This document shows positions 37,555 to 45,643 of a DNA stretch of 64,000 bases, one piece after another. The notes under the pieces are model-generated. The model worked only from the letters and a program-made list of their open reading frames with translations, searched no databases and was not told where the DNA came from. This DNA is from Synechococcus sp. 8F6 (GTDB taxonomy: Bacteria > Cyanobacteriota > Cyanobacteriia > PCC-6307 > Cyanobiaceae): NCBI RefSeq assembly GCF_002252665.1, contig NZ_NQKZ01000003.1:114758-178757 (forward strand), written 5' to 3'. The position numbers and the translations under genes are program-made. Positions within the stretch are counted from its first letter, which is position 1, and each line of letters starts with the position of its first letter.

Positions 37555-39225
37555 TCAGGGTTGATCGGTGACGGCCCCCAGGCTGCTGGAGCTCACCTGA
37601 CGGGCGTATTTGCCCAGCACTCCCGTTTTGTAGCGGGGTGCGGGCCTGGTCCAGGCCGCGCGGCGCTGAGCGATCTCATCGTCGCTGACATTGAGCTGGA
37701 TCAGCAGCTGGTTGGCGTCCACGGTGATGCTGTCGCCCTCGTGCACCAAGCCGATGGTGCCACCCACGGCGGCCTCGGGGGCCACGTGGCCCACCACCAG
37801 GCCGAAGGAGCCACCGGAAAAACGACCATCGGTGATCAGGGCCACCGAATCCAGCATCCCCTGGCCCACGATCGCGGCGGTGGGGCTCAGCATCTCGCGC
37901 ATGCCCGGTCCTCCAACGGGACCCTCCTGGCGCACCACGACCACATCACCGGGTTGGATCTGCTTGTCGAGGATCGCGGCCAGACAGGATTCCTCGCTTT
38001 CAAACACCCGGGCCGGGCCAGTGATTACCGGATTCTTGACGCCGCTGATCTTGGCCACAGCACCTTCTTCGGCCAGGTTGCCCTTGAGAATCGCCAGGTG
38101 CCCCTTGGCATAGAGCGGATTGCTGAGGGGGCGGATCACGTCCTGCCCTGCGGGCGGCGCAGAGGGCACCTCAGCGAGCACCTCCTTGAGGGTCTTGCCC
38201 TCGATGGTCTTGCAGTCGCCGTGGAGCAGACCGGCATCGAGCAGCAGCTTCATGACCTGGGGGATGCCGCCGGCCTGGTGCAGCTCAACGGTCACGTAAC
38301 GGCCACTGGGCTTGAGGTCGCAGATCACCGGCACCCGCTGGCGGATGGTCTCGAAGTCGTCGATCGAGAGATCGACCCCGGCGGTGCGGGCCACGGCCAG
38401 CAGGTGGAGCACCGAGTTGGTCGATCCACCCACCGCCATGATCACGCTGATGGCGTTCTCAAAGGCTTCGCGGGTGAGCAGATCGCGGGGACAGATGTTG
38501 GCTTTGATTGCTTCGACCAGCACCTCGGCGCTGCGGGCGGCGCTATCGGCCTTTTCGGGATCCTCGGCCGCCATGGTGGAGCTGTACGGCAGGCTCAGAC
38601 CCAGCACCTCAAAGGCGGCGCTCATCGTGTTGGCGGTAAACATGCCGCCGCAGCTGCCGGCGCCCGGACAGGCGTTCTTCTCGATCGCCGTGAGCTCCTG
38701 CTCGTCAATGCGGCCGCCGCTGTATTGGCCCACCGCCTCAAAGGCGCTCACCACGGTGAGATCGCAGGCGCCGAGTTTGCCGGGCTTGATCGTGCCGCCA
38801 TACACAAAAATGGAAGGAATGTTCATGCGGGCCATGGCCAACATGGCGCCGGGCATGTTTTTGTCGCAGCCACCGATCGCCAGCAGAGCATCCATGCTCT
38901 GGCCGTTGCAGGCCGTTTCAATCGAATCAGCGATCACCTCCCGGCTTACCAGGGAATACTTCATCCCCTCGGTGCCCATCGAAATGCCGTCGCTCACCGT
39001 GATGGTGCCGAACAGTTGGGGCATCGCCCCGGCCGCATGGGCAGCCGCTTCCGCCCGTTGGGCCAGCTCGTTCAAGCCGAGGTTGCACGGCGTGATCGTG
39101 CTGTAACCGTTGGCAATGCCGATGATCGGTTTGCTGAAATCGCCGTCACCGAAGCCAACAGCCCGCAGCATGGCGCGGTTGGGGGAGCGCTGGATCCCCT
39201 GGGTAATCGCGGCGGAGCGAAGCAT
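37555..39225 (-). CDS. ilvD: Dihydroxy-acid dehydratase
   Basis: IlvD (556 residues) dehydrates dihydroxyacids to 2-keto acids in valine, isoleucine and pantothenate synthesis, using an Fe-S cluster. Cluster ligands are visible in [18 protein letters not shown] and [23 protein letters not shown] sequence (here [16 protein letters not shown]), and substrate/metal residues in [20 protein letters not shown]. Length and ends are normal. The start ATG 39225 gives [20 protein letters not shown], matching the family N-terminus. Confidence 0.97.
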   Translation of the reverse strand: MLRSAAITQGIQRSPNRAMLRAVGFGDGDFSKPIIGIANGYSTITPCNLGLNELAQRAEAAAHAAGAMPQLFGTITVSDGISMGTEGMKYSLVSREVIADSIETACNGQSMDALLAIGGCDKNMPGAMLAMARMNIPSIFVYGGTIKPGKLGACDLTVVSAFEAVGQYSGGRIDEQELTAIEKNACPGAGSCGGMFTANTMSAAFEVLGLSLPYSSTMAAEDPEKADSAARSAEVLVEAIKANICPRDLLTREAFENAISVIMAVGGSTNSVLHLLAVARTAGVDLSIDDFETIRQRVPVICDLKPSGRYVTVELHQAGGIPQVMKLLLDAGLLHGDCKTIEGKTLKEVLAEVPSAPPAGQDVIRPLSNPLYAKGHLAILKGNLAEEGAVAKISGVKNPVITGPARVFESEESCLAAILDKQIQPGDVVVVRQEGPVGGPGMREMLSPTAAIVGQGMLDSVALITDGRFSGGSFGLVVGHVAPEAAVGGTIGLVHEGDSITVDANQLLIQLNVSDDEIAQRRAAWTRPAPRYKTGVLGKYARQVSSSSLGAVTDQP

Positions 39226-39284
39226 GGGCGGCTGCGGTGTCTCTGATGGAAAACCTACCCACCGGCCCTGAGCCGCCAGTGGCC

Positions 39285-39593
39285 TCAGCCTTGGGTGTTC
39301 ATGGATTCCAGCTGACGGCGCACATTGTCGATGGCCTGGTTGAGCTCGTGCACGCGATCGTGCAGGTCGCGCTCGTGCGGCTCGCTCGGCGTGCCTGTGC
39401 CAACTTCGGCGGACACCGGGGTCCGCAGGGCTGAGAGCCGTAGGGAACGTGGCTGGCGAGGCTGTTGGCGGCGCCGTTCAGCCTCCGACAGCAACCACCA
39501 GGCCAAACCAGCGGCACCGATCACGGCCCCGGCCATGACGCTGAGGGCCGATCCGCCGCCCCCTTGGGTGGAACAGCCGTTGCGATCGCCCAT
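39285..39593 (-). CDS. Small membrane protein with coiled-coil C-terminus, unknown function
   Basis: This 102-residue protein starts at ATG 39593 ([15 protein letters not shown]). One transmembrane helix ([20 protein letters not shown], about residues 16-35) is followed by a basic Arg/Gln patch and a C-terminal amphipathic helix ([20 protein letters not shown]) that looks like a coiled coil. An earlier in-frame ATG at 39626 would add 11 residues. It lies 59 bases upstream of the ilvD start on the same strand. Small anchors of this type are common but unnamed in cyanobacteria; I cannot assign a function. Confidence 0.68.
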   Translation of the reverse strand: MGDRNGCSTQGGGGSALSVMAGAVIGAAGLAWWLLSEAERRRQQPRQPRSLRLSALRTPVSAEVGTGTPSEPHERDLHDRVHELNQAIDNVRRQLESMNTQG

Positions 39594-39644
39594 TGCTGAC
39601 AGTTGCTCTCTTACCAGCCTAGGCATGGGCTGGGCTGGATTCCA

Positions 39645-40298
39645 TCACGGGGTGGCAACCACCGTGCCGCCAAAGAGGCGCTCGGCCACCGGGCCGATAC
39701 CGGGCACGATCTGACCCGGTTCATTGAGATCTGGATCGATCCCCGCCGTGTACAAGGTGAGGGCGCCATGGCGTTCTCCCACCGCCTTGAGACCGGGCCC
39801 CGAAGCAAGAGCGGTGACCACCCGCAGCCGATCGCCGCTTACGCCGAGGGTGGCCAATTGATCGAGCAGCTGGATTAACGACGTCCCGTCAGCCAGTTCA
39901 GCTGTGAACACCAGCACTCCACAGCGGGATTCAATCGGGCCATCCAGACCGGTCAGGACTCCGCCGTGGTCCCACAGGTGCCGCACTTGGGCCGCAGGAA
40001 TGACGGTTTGGGCGCCCTGCCAGAGGCCTAGGCCCGCCGTGAGATGGGGCAGGGCCAGCAAGGGAATCGCCGGATCAACCAGATCGGCCTCACACGGACC
40101 GAGGTGGGTATCGAGCACCAGGCGCCGGTGGGGTAACCAATCGCGCAGGGCCTCATAGGTGAGCCATCGCCCGAGCTCAGCGGTGGCCGTGACGTAAAGA
40201 GCAGGGGGGGTGTGGCGATCCCGCAGCACGCCCAGCCAGTGGGCGATCAGGGGGTGGGGCGGGACTACAACCCGCAAGGCCATCGCCATGGTTGACAT
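39645..40298 (-). CDS. Uracil phosphoribosyltransferase-like protein, probably catalytically degenerate
   Basis: The N-terminus looks like UPRTase (VVVPPHPLIAHWLGVLRD, then LGRWLTYEALRDWL), and the C-terminus keeps a VPGIGPVAERLFGGT tail resembling the uracil-binding PGLGDAGDR loop. The RAG motif and the PRPP-binding DPMLATGGS loop are not recognisable; the corresponding segment reads FTAELADGTSL. Databases usually label such cyanobacterial homologues UPRTase, but sequence argues against normal activity. The start is taken as ATG 40298; ATGs at 40289 and 40283 are alternatives. It is divergent from the pentapeptide gene. Confidence 0.72.
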   Translation of the reverse strand: MSTMAMALRVVVPPHPLIAHWLGVLRDRHTPPALYVTATAELGRWLTYEALRDWLPHRRLVLDTHLGPCEADLVDPAIPLLALPHLTAGLGLWQGAQTVIPAAQVRHLWDHGGVLTGLDGPIESRCGVLVFTAELADGTSLIQLLDQLATLGVSGDRLRVVTALASGPGLKAVGERHGALTLYTAGIDPDLNEPGQIVPGIGPVAERLFGGTVVATP

Positions 40299-40328
40299 AA
40301 CTTGATGGCTCACCGTAAGTGCGCGCCC

Positions 40329-40853
40329 ATGGGCTCCCATTCCTCCAGAACTGAGAGCCGTTGGTCCCGATGGGTTGTGGCGTGCCTGACGCTGGTGCTG
40401 GTGTGGAGCTTGGGGGTGGCGCCGGCCTCGGCCATTACGGCTCCGGAGCTGCGTAGCCAGCGTTCACTTCAGGATCTCCAGCCCGATATGCACGGCCGCA
40501 ACCTGCAGCAGCAGGAATTTCTCAAAGCGTCGCTGGCGGGTTTTGATCTGAGCGCGGCAGATCTGCGGGGTGCGGTGTTCAACAGCAGCGACCTGCAGGG
40601 CGCCGATCTGCGGGAGGCCAACCTGGAGGACGCGGTGGCCTTTTCCAGCCATTTCGAAGATGCGGACCTGCGCGGGGCCCTGTTTCGCAACGCCATGCTG
40701 ATGCAGAGCCACTTCAAGGGCGCCAACATTGAAGGTGCCGACTTCACTGATGCGGTTCTGGATTTGCCGGAACAGAAGGCACTCTGCAAACGCGCCGCTG
40801 GGGTCAACCCGGTGACGGGGGTGGAGACCCGGGACAGCCTGGCGTGCCGGTAG
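40329..40853 (+). CDS. Exported pentapeptide-repeat protein
   Basis: This protein of about 174 residues has a signal peptide (WVVACLTLVLVWSLGVAPASA) and then a run of pentapeptide repeats of the A(D/N)LxX type, for example FDLSAADLRGAVFNSSDLQG and ADLREANLEDAVAF, which should form a right-handed quadrilateral beta-helix. It ends with a Cys-containing tail (ALCKRAAGVNPVTGVETRDS). Thylakoid-lumen pentapeptide proteins with this layout are common in cyanobacteria; function is unknown. ATG 40302 is an upstream alternative start. The cobalamin riboswitch begins about 20 bases after its stop. Confidence 0.83.
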   Translation: MGSHSSRTESRWSRWVVACLTLVLVWSLGVAPASAITAPELRSQRSLQDLQPDMHGRNLQQQEFLKASLAGFDLSAADLRGAVFNSSDLQGADLREANLEDAVAFSSHFEDADLRGALFRNAMLMQSHFKGANIEGADFTDAVLDLPEQKALCKRAAGVNPVTGVETRDSLACR

Positions 40854-40873
40854 GGCTTCAGCCGGATACCATT

Positions 40874-41036
40874 AGCGCACCGGTTCCGGTGGGGAACAGC
40901 CACCGGAGGTAAGGGGGAAAGTCCGGTGCAAATCCGGCGCTGTCCCGCAGCTGTGAAGGCGCGCTTTTGATCGATCCGTCCCCTCCCGGGAACTGGTCTC
41001 GACCAGCCGCCCAGTCAGAACGCCCGCCGGTGTTGA
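40874..41036 (+). promoter_or_regulatory. Cobalamin (AdoCbl) riboswitch
   Basis: The region carries the B12-box core (AAATCCGGCGCTGTCCCGCA and then GCTGTGA), an upstream GGTAAGGGGGAAAGTCCGGTG segment in two short parts, and the 3' conserved AGTCAGAACGCCCGCC. The closing P1 helix can be drawn from CACCGG (40878-40883) and CCGGTG (41027-41032). Cobalamin binding normally lowers expression of the genes downstream, here hupE and cobW, which fits cobalt uptake being shut off when B12 is sufficient. Confidence 0.95.
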
Positions 41037-41061
41037 TTGATCTACGGCGCGGACCGGCCCC

Positions 41062-41703
41062 ATGACACCTCTGGCTTTGCATCGTTTCGGCTCGCCCCAG
41101 GCCGCACAGGCATTGGGCCTCGGCCTGCTGGCGTCCCTGTTCCTGATCCCCTTCTGGAGCGCAGCTCCGGCGTTGGCTCACCACGTCGCCGATCTCAGCG
41201 CGATGCAGCCGACTGTGCTGAACGGGATCTTGAGCGGTCTGGCCCACCCGGTGTTGGGGCCAGACCACCTGCTCTTCCTGCTCGCGCTCTCCCTGGTGGG
41301 ACTGCAGCGCCGCCTGCGCTGGGCCCTGGGCCTGCTGGTGGTGGGTCTGCTGGGCAGTGCCTCCGGTCTCATCTGGCCTGGCTTGCCCGGGGCCGAGATC
41401 CTCGTGGCAACCACCCTCGTTGTGGAGGCTTTGGTGTTGCTGCGTCGCCTGCCAGCCCTGACGCTGTTGCCTGCGATGGCCCTGCACGGCTACGTGCTGA
41501 GCGGCCCGGTGTTCGGCTGGAGCACCATGCCGCTCACGGCCTACGGCTTTGGATTGCTGCTCTCCCAGGCAGCTCTGTTGGTGATGTCTCTCGTGGTGCT
41601 GCGGCCTGCCGTGTCTCGCCTCTCCCCCACCGCCCTGCGCTGGCTGGCCTTGGCCCTGATCGGCTGCGGCGGCACCTGGGCCTTGGCCGGGCTGGCGGCC
41701 TGA
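41062..41703 (+). CDS. hupE: HupE/UreJ family cobalt (nickel) transporter
   Basis: This 213-residue membrane protein has a signal-like first segment ending APALAHH and six or so hydrophobic helices. The family signature is LSGLAHPVLGPDHLLFLLALS, whose His/Asp residues bind metal. HupE proteins preceded by a B12 riboswitch are predicted cobalt transporters (comparative genomics of Rodionov and colleagues), and here the riboswitch ends about 26 bases before the ATG. cobW follows one base after the stop, so both are under the same control. Confidence 0.92.
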   Translation: MTPLALHRFGSPQAAQALGLGLLASLFLIPFWSAAPALAHHVADLSAMQPTVLNGILSGLAHPVLGPDHLLFLLALSLVGLQRRLRWALGLLVVGLLGSASGLIWPGLPGAEILVATTLVVEALVLLRRLPALTLLPAMALHGYVLSGPVFGWSTMPLTAYGFGLLLSQAALLVMSLVVLRPAVSRLSPTALRWLALALIGCGGTWALAGLAA

Positions 41704-41704
41704 G

Positions 41705-42838
41705 ATGGCCAACCCAAGCGGACGCCTGCCGGTCACCGTGGTGACCGGTTTTCTGGGTGCCGGCAAAACAACCTTGTTGCGGCATTTGTTGCTGCACAGC
41801 GGTCAAAGGCTGGCTGTGCTGGTCAACGAATTCGGTGAGGTCGGCATCGATGGGGCCCTGCTGCGCAGCTGTGGCTTCTGCCCCGACGACGAGGTGGAGA
41901 GCCGGCTGGTGGAGTTGGCCAATGGCTGCCTCTGCTGCACCGTGCAGGAAGACTTCCTTCCCACCATGGAGCGGCTTCTGGAACGGGCAGACAAGCTCGA
42001 TGGAATCGTGGTTGAGACCAGTGGTCTGGCCCTGCCCGAGCCCTTGATTGCCGCCCTGCACTGGCCCGAGATCCGCACGCGGATCCGACTCCACGGGGTG
42101 GTGGCCATGGTTGATGGTGAGGCGTTGACTGCCGGCAGCGTGGTGGCCGATCCTGCAGCCCTCGAAGCGCAGCGCCTGGCCGACCCCAGCCTCGACCACG
42201 CCACAGCCATTGATGCGTTGTTTGCGGAGCAACTGGAGGCGGCTGATCTGGTGCTGATGAGCCGTGCCGATTGCCTCGCCTCAGAGGCCATGGAGGCCGT
42301 GCATCAGCGCCTCAAGCCCCTGCTTCGGCCAGGGGCCGTTGTGCTTCCGGTTGCCCGCGGAAACGTCGATCCTGAGCTCGTCCTGGGCCTGGAACGCCGG
42401 GCCAGCAACGATCGCTCTGATGATCACGAAGGCCACCACGATGCGCATGCCCACCATGAGCATGACCACCACGACCATGAGCACCACGACCATGAGCACC
42501 ACGATCACAGCCATGTAGCGATCGAAGCGCTGGCCCTGGATCTTCCAGGTGCGTTTGGGCGCCAGGCTTTGGAGCAACAGCTGGCGCAGCTGCTGCGCCA
42601 AAGCGCAGTGATCCGCCTCAAGGGACGGCTTTGGCTGCCGGGCAAGGCCCGTCCCCTGCAGATTCAGGCAGTGGGCCCCCGCCTGGAGTGCTGGTTTGAC
42701 GCGGGGGGCGCTGCCCCAACTGACACCGCCACCCATCGCGCTGGGCTCGAGCTGGTGGTGCTGGGATTTCAACTCGACCAGGGGGCGATCGAAGCCTCCC
42801 TGCAGCAGGCCAACCAGCTCAATACCAGGGCCGCTTAG
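41705..42838 (+). CDS. cobW: CobW/COG0523 GTPase with a His-rich metal-binding stretch
   Basis: This 377-residue G3E GTPase has the P-loop GFLGAGKTTLLRHLL, the metal-site CxCC motif NGCLCCTVQEDF, and a C-terminal CobW_C domain. A His/Asp/Glu-rich stretch lies around residues 238-273 (repeats of HHDHEHHDHE), likely for metal buffering. The G4 element reads SRADC instead of NKxD. CobW proteins deliver cobalt to CobNST chelatase; being one base behind hupE and under the B12 riboswitch strongly supports a cobalt role over a zinc one. Confidence 0.9.
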   Translation: MANPSGRLPVTVVTGFLGAGKTTLLRHLLLHSGQRLAVLVNEFGEVGIDGALLRSCGFCPDDEVESRLVELANGCLCCTVQEDFLPTMERLLERADKLDGIVVETSGLALPEPLIAALHWPEIRTRIRLHGVVAMVDGEALTAGSVVADPAALEAQRLADPSLDHATAIDALFAEQLEAADLVLMSRADCLASEAMEAVHQRLKPLLRPGAVVLPVARGNVDPELVLGLERRASNDRSDDHEGHHDAHAHHEHDHHDHEHHDHEHHDHSHVAIEALALDLPGAFGRQALEQQLAQLLRQSAVIRLKGRLWLPGKARPLQIQAVGPRLECWFDAGGAAPTDTATHRAGLELVVLGFQLDQGAIEASLQQANQLNTRAA

Positions 42839-43182
42839 TCGAGGGGAATGTCACCCTGGGCGCAGACGCCGTTCCAGCAGAGGGCCGGGCCGGCGATCCA
42901 GGAGGTTTCCACGGCGATCCAGTCGCCACCACTCGATCCACGCTGGTGGCCGCGAATTTGGTTCTGCATGCGCACCATGCCCGAGCCGTCGTGGCGGAAG
43001 CCAATGCGGCGCTTGCCCACCACAAGGGTCCAGCTGGCTCCAAGCTGCTCCACCTCCATGGCGCAGCCCAGCCATGGCCCATCCCCAACCCTGCACCGAA
43101 GGGGCACGGCCACCGGCACTTCACGGACCGAAGGGCCGGCCAGGCTGGCCGCGGGGTGGAAGAGGGCTCCTGAGCAGCCCAC
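42835..43182 (-). CDS. Conserved hypothetical protein
   Basis: This 115-residue protein starts at ATG 43182. After a variable N-terminus there is a beta-rich core with the runs EVEQLGASWTLVVGKRRIGF, RHDGSGMVRMQNQIRG and a Cys-containing end ALCWNGVCAQGDIPLD. I recall similar proteins annotated as hypothetical in Synechococcus, but no function is known. A GTG in frame near residue 19 is an alternative start. Its 3' end overlaps the cobW end by 4 bases (convergent). Confidence 0.7.
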   Translation of the reverse strand: MGCSGALFHPAASLAGPSVREVPVAVPLRCRVGDGPWLGCAMEVEQLGASWTLVVGKRRIGFRHDGSGMVRMQNQIRGHQRGSSGGDWIAVETSWIAGPALCWNGVCAQGDIPLD

Positions 43183-43347
43183 AACAACCTACAGCGCGCC
43201 GCGATGCAGGTAGCGATGCAGGCAGCGCGGAGATGGGCTGCTAAGCCGGGACACGGCCGGAGGACAGGGGGCTGCCTTCAAGCTGATCAGCGGCGCGGGT
43301 GAGGGACCACCGGGCTGCCAAGATTTAACAAACCTCCAGCTCCTCAG
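43183..43347. other. Intergenic region before purS with a 12-base tandem repeat and a long inverted repeat
   Basis: Between the minus-strand hypothetical and purS there is no gene. AGCAGCCCA (43173-43181) and TGGGCTGCT (43234-43242) form a perfect 9-base inverted repeat. Between them lies a tandem 12-mer, GATGCAGGTAGC/GATGCAGGCAGC (43203-43226, one mismatch). The purS promoter must lie here; a PurR-type operator or leader cannot be asserted. Confidence 0.4.
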
Positions 43348-43620
43348 GTGCCCGTTTTCCGCGCTCGCGTTCAGGTTTCGCTTAGGCCATCGGTGCTTGA
43401 TCCGGCTGGAGAAGCCACCAGGGCCGCTGCCGCTCGATTGGGGGTGGAAGGCATCCGCCAGCTGCGCATCGGCAAATCGATTGAATTGGAGCTCGAGGCC
43501 CCCGATCGCCAGGTCGCCCAGAGCCAGCTGGAATTGCTCAGTGATCGGCTGTTGGCCAACCCGGTGATCGAGAACTGGTGCCTGGAGCTGCTGGATAGCA
43601 ACGGGGAGCAGCAGCCATGA
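43348..43620 (+). CDS. purS: Phosphoribosylformylglycinamidine synthase subunit PurS
   Basis: PurS (90 residues, GTG start 43348) is the small bridging subunit of the three-part FGAM synthase of purine synthesis. The fold is visible as [20 protein letters not shown], then [20 protein letters not shown] and [10 protein letters not shown]. The stop overlaps purQ by 4 bases (ATGA), the usual purS-purQ arrangement; purL is not in this window. Confidence 0.93.
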   Translation: MPVFRARVQVSLRPSVLDPAGEATRAAAARLGVEGIRQLRIGKSIELELEAPDRQVAQSQLELLSDRLLANPVIENWCLELLDSNGEQQP

Positions 43621-44270
43621 CGGTGGGGATCGTGGTGTTTCCTGGCTCCAACTGCGACCGGGACGTGCGCTGGGCCCTGGAGGGCTGCGTGGGGCTGCCA
43701 ACCCGCTTCCTCTGGCATGAAGACCGGGATCTCAGCGGCCTCGACGCTGTGGTGATTCCTGGCGGTTTCAGCTATGGCGACTACCTGCGCTGCGGCGCCA
43801 TCGCCCGCTTTGCGCCCGTGCTGGAGTCGCTGCGGGAGTTTGCCCAGGCCGGCGGCGCCGTGCTCGGCATCTGCAACGGATTCCAGGTGCTTACGGAGTT
43901 GGGCCTTTTGCCCGGAGCCCTGACCCGCAACGCCAAACTCCACTTCCTGTGCGAGCCCACGGGTTTGCGCGTGCAGCCCGGATTGTGCCGCTGGTTGCAG
44001 GGCTACGCCCACGATGAGCAGATCGTGCTGCCGATTGCCCACGGGGAAGGGCGCTACCAATGCGACCCCCAACAACTGGCGGAATTGGAAGCCAACGGTC
44101 AGGTGGTGCTTCGCTATGCCAGCAACCCGAATGGATCGGTGGGGGATGTGGCCGGCCTGACCAATGCCACCGGCAACGTGCTCGGCCTGATGCCCCACCC
44201 CGAGCGGGCCTGCGATCCCGTCACCGGCGGCCTGGATGGTCACCGGTTGCTGGCGAGCCTCAAAGGCTGA
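43617..44270 (+). CDS. purQ: Phosphoribosylformylglycinamidine synthase subunit PurQ (glutaminase)
   Basis: This 217-residue class I glutamine amidotransferase supplies ammonia to PurL. The nucleophile lies in [19 protein letters not shown], and the catalytic His and Glu in [11 protein letters not shown]. The N-terminus [18 protein letters not shown] is family-typical. Translationally coupled to purS; a stem-loop lies just after the stop but is oriented for the opposite strand. Confidence 0.96.
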   Translation: MTVGIVVFPGSNCDRDVRWALEGCVGLPTRFLWHEDRDLSGLDAVVIPGGFSYGDYLRCGAIARFAPVLESLREFAQAGGAVLGICNGFQVLTELGLLPGALTRNAKLHFLCEPTGLRVQPGLCRWLQGYAHDEQIVLPIAHGEGRYQCDPQQLAELEANGQVVLRYASNPNGSVGDVAGLTNATGNVLGLMPHPERACDPVTGGLDGHRLLASLKG

Positions 44271-44281
44271 GCGAGGGTCAT

Positions 44282-44304
44282 AAAAAGGGGGCCGGTAGGC
44301 CCCC
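44282..44304 (-). terminator. Rho-independent terminator of the peroxiredoxin gene
   Basis: GGGGGCC (44287-44293) and GGCCCCC (44298-44304) form a 7-base stem with a GGTA tetraloop. The A-run at 44282-44286 becomes a T-run after the stem on the minus strand, so it ends the peroxiredoxin transcript; the stem may also act on purQ. Confidence 0.82.
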
Positions 44305-44340
44305 TGCGGGTGCTGAAGCTGCGCACCCGAACTGAACAAG

Positions 44341-44931
44341 TCAGTTGACAGCGGCGAAGAACTCCTTGCTCTTGACGGGATCAGGATTCATGGTCTTGTC
44401 GCCGGGGGTCCAGTTGGCGGGGCAGACCTCGTCGGGGTTGTTGCGGATGTGCTGGAAGGCCTGCAGCAGACGCAGGGTCTCGTCGACGCTGCGGCCCACG
44501 GGCAGGTTGTTGATGGTGCTCTGCATGATCACACCATCGGGATCGATGATGAACAGACCGCGCAGGGCCACGCCGGCTTCCTCGTCGAGCACCTCGTAGG
44601 CGCGAGCGATCTCCTTCTTGAGGTCGGCCACCAGGGGATAGGCGATGTCGCCGATGCCACCGTTTTTACGGTCGGTCTGCACCCAGGCCAGGTGGCTGAA
44701 CTGGCTGTCCACCGAGACGCCCAGCACTTCGCAATTGCGGCTGGAGAAATCGCCGTAACGGTCGGAGAAGGCGGTGATCTCCGTGGGGCACACGAAGGTG
44801 AAGTCGAGGGGATAGAAAAACAGCACCACGTACTTGCCGCGGTAGTGGGAGAGGGTGATCTCCTTGAATTCTTGGTCCACCACGGCGGTGGCGGTGAAAT
44901 CGGGAGCCTGCAGGCCAACGAGCCGGGACAT
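44341..44931 (-). CDS. Typical 2-Cys peroxiredoxin
   Basis: This 196-residue thiol peroxidase removes H2O2 and organic peroxides using thioredoxin. The peroxidatic Cys is in [18 protein letters not shown], the resolving Cys in [13 protein letters not shown], and the C-terminal YF-like tail is replaced by a [10 protein letters not shown] end. Start ATG 44931 ([14 protein letters not shown]); the frame is open upstream to 45036 without family similarity. In cyanobacteria this is the major AhpC/Prx1-type defence against photosynthetic peroxide. It has its own terminator. Confidence 0.95.
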   Translation of the reverse strand: MSRLVGLQAPDFTATAVVDQEFKEITLSHYRGKYVVLFFYPLDFTFVCPTEITAFSDRYGDFSSRNCEVLGVSVDSQFSHLAWVQTDRKNGGIGDIAYPLVADLKKEIARAYEVLDEEAGVALRGLFIIDPDGVIMQSTINNLPVGRSVDETLRLLQAFQHIRNNPDEVCPANWTPGDKTMNPDPVKSKEFFAAVN

Positions 44932-45150
44932 GCTGGATGGGGTGAGAAAGGATTGAACGCCGTTGGAATTGACCGACCGCTTCTGCTGCTCTCGCTTCCT
45001 GAATCCAGAGGCTTGGCAGACAAAGCAAGAAAGCACAGGTCAGGCCAAAGTCGGACCGACTTCCAGTTGCAACCTCAACAATTTATCACGGCTGGTCGGG
45101 CGCTGCGGCCATAGGCTGGCAGAAGTCCTGTTCCAAAGAGAAGAGCAACC

Positions 45151-45453
45151 ATGGCCTGGGAGCCAACTGTGCTGCGGAAATACAACACCACTGGTCACTT
45201 TCGGCTGCTGAATCAGCTGCGCACCGAATTGAAGGGCAACCCGCTGGTACGTCCCAAGGAGGGGCAGAGCATTGGCGAAGTGAACCGCAGCAAATCGCTG
45301 ATCCGCGCCATCGAGGGGCGCTCCCAGGGCTACGCCCGGGCACGCCGTGCCGCCGCCGCTGCGGCACCCCAGCCTGTCCAGCCACAGGCTGAACAGACCG
45401 TTGAAGAATCCGCTTCCTTCCTGGCTCGACTCAATGCTGTCGAGCTGCGCTGA
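45151..45453 (+). CDS. Small conserved cyanobacterial protein, unknown function
   Basis: This 100-residue soluble protein begins MAWEPTVLRKYNTTGHFRLL and has a basic N-terminal half (NQLRTELKGNPLVRPKEG), an Ala/Pro/Gln linker and a short C-terminal helix (ESASFLARLNAVELR). I recognise this as a family recurring in picocyanobacteria as a hypothetical protein; function is not known. It is divergent from the peroxiredoxin gene, with about 220 bases between the starts and no gene in the gap. Confidence 0.75.
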   Translation: MAWEPTVLRKYNTTGHFRLLNQLRTELKGNPLVRPKEGQSIGEVNRSKSLIRAIEGRSQGYARARRAAAAAAPQPVQPQAEQTVEESASFLARLNAVELR

Positions 45454-45486
45454 AGGGGCCTGTTGACCTGCTTGCACGCCATCAAC

Positions 45487-45510
45487 AAAAAACCCCGCCA
45501 AGGCGGGGTT
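45487..45510 (-). terminator. Stem-loop terminator downstream of tRNA-Met
   Basis: AACCCCGCC (45491-45499) pairs with GGCGGGGTT (45502-45510). The A-run at 45487-45492 gives a T-run after the stem on the minus strand, fitting termination of the tRNA transcript. The same stem may help end the plus-strand 100-residue gene, whose stop is 34 bases away. Confidence 0.75.
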
Positions 45511-45529
45511 GGAAGCGCAAACGCGCAGA

Positions 45530-45603
45530 TGGCTCGGGGGAGACTTGAACTCCCGACCTTGGGGTTATGAATCCCACGCTCTAACCAGCTGAGCTACCGA
45601 GCC
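45530..45603 (-). tRNA. tRNA-Met (anticodon CAT, elongator type)
   Basis: The minus strand reads a full 74-base cloverleaf: acceptor GGCTCGG/CCGAGCC with discriminator A, D-arm TAGCTCAGCTGGTTAGAGC, anticodon loop TTCATAA, and T-arm GGGAGTTCAAGTCTCCC. CCA is not encoded. The first base pair G1-C72 shows it is not the initiator. A CAT anticodon could also be tRNA-Ile2 (lysidine-modified), so Met is likely but not certain. Confidence 0.9.
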
Positions 45604-45643
45604 GCGGTGACCTGACTTTATCAGGCCCTACTCCCAACCCCTG

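Noticed and set aside
37561..39246. 561-codon plus-strand open frame
   Set aside because: Antisense to ilvD, which has all Fe-S and substrate motifs; the antisense product is His/Gly-rich without motifs.
42421..42520. His/Asp codon repeat as a possible CRISPR or DNA tandem repeat
   Set aside because: The near-repeats of CACCACGACCATGAG are in frame inside cobW and encode its His-rich metal-binding stretch; there are no spacers and no cas genes in the window.
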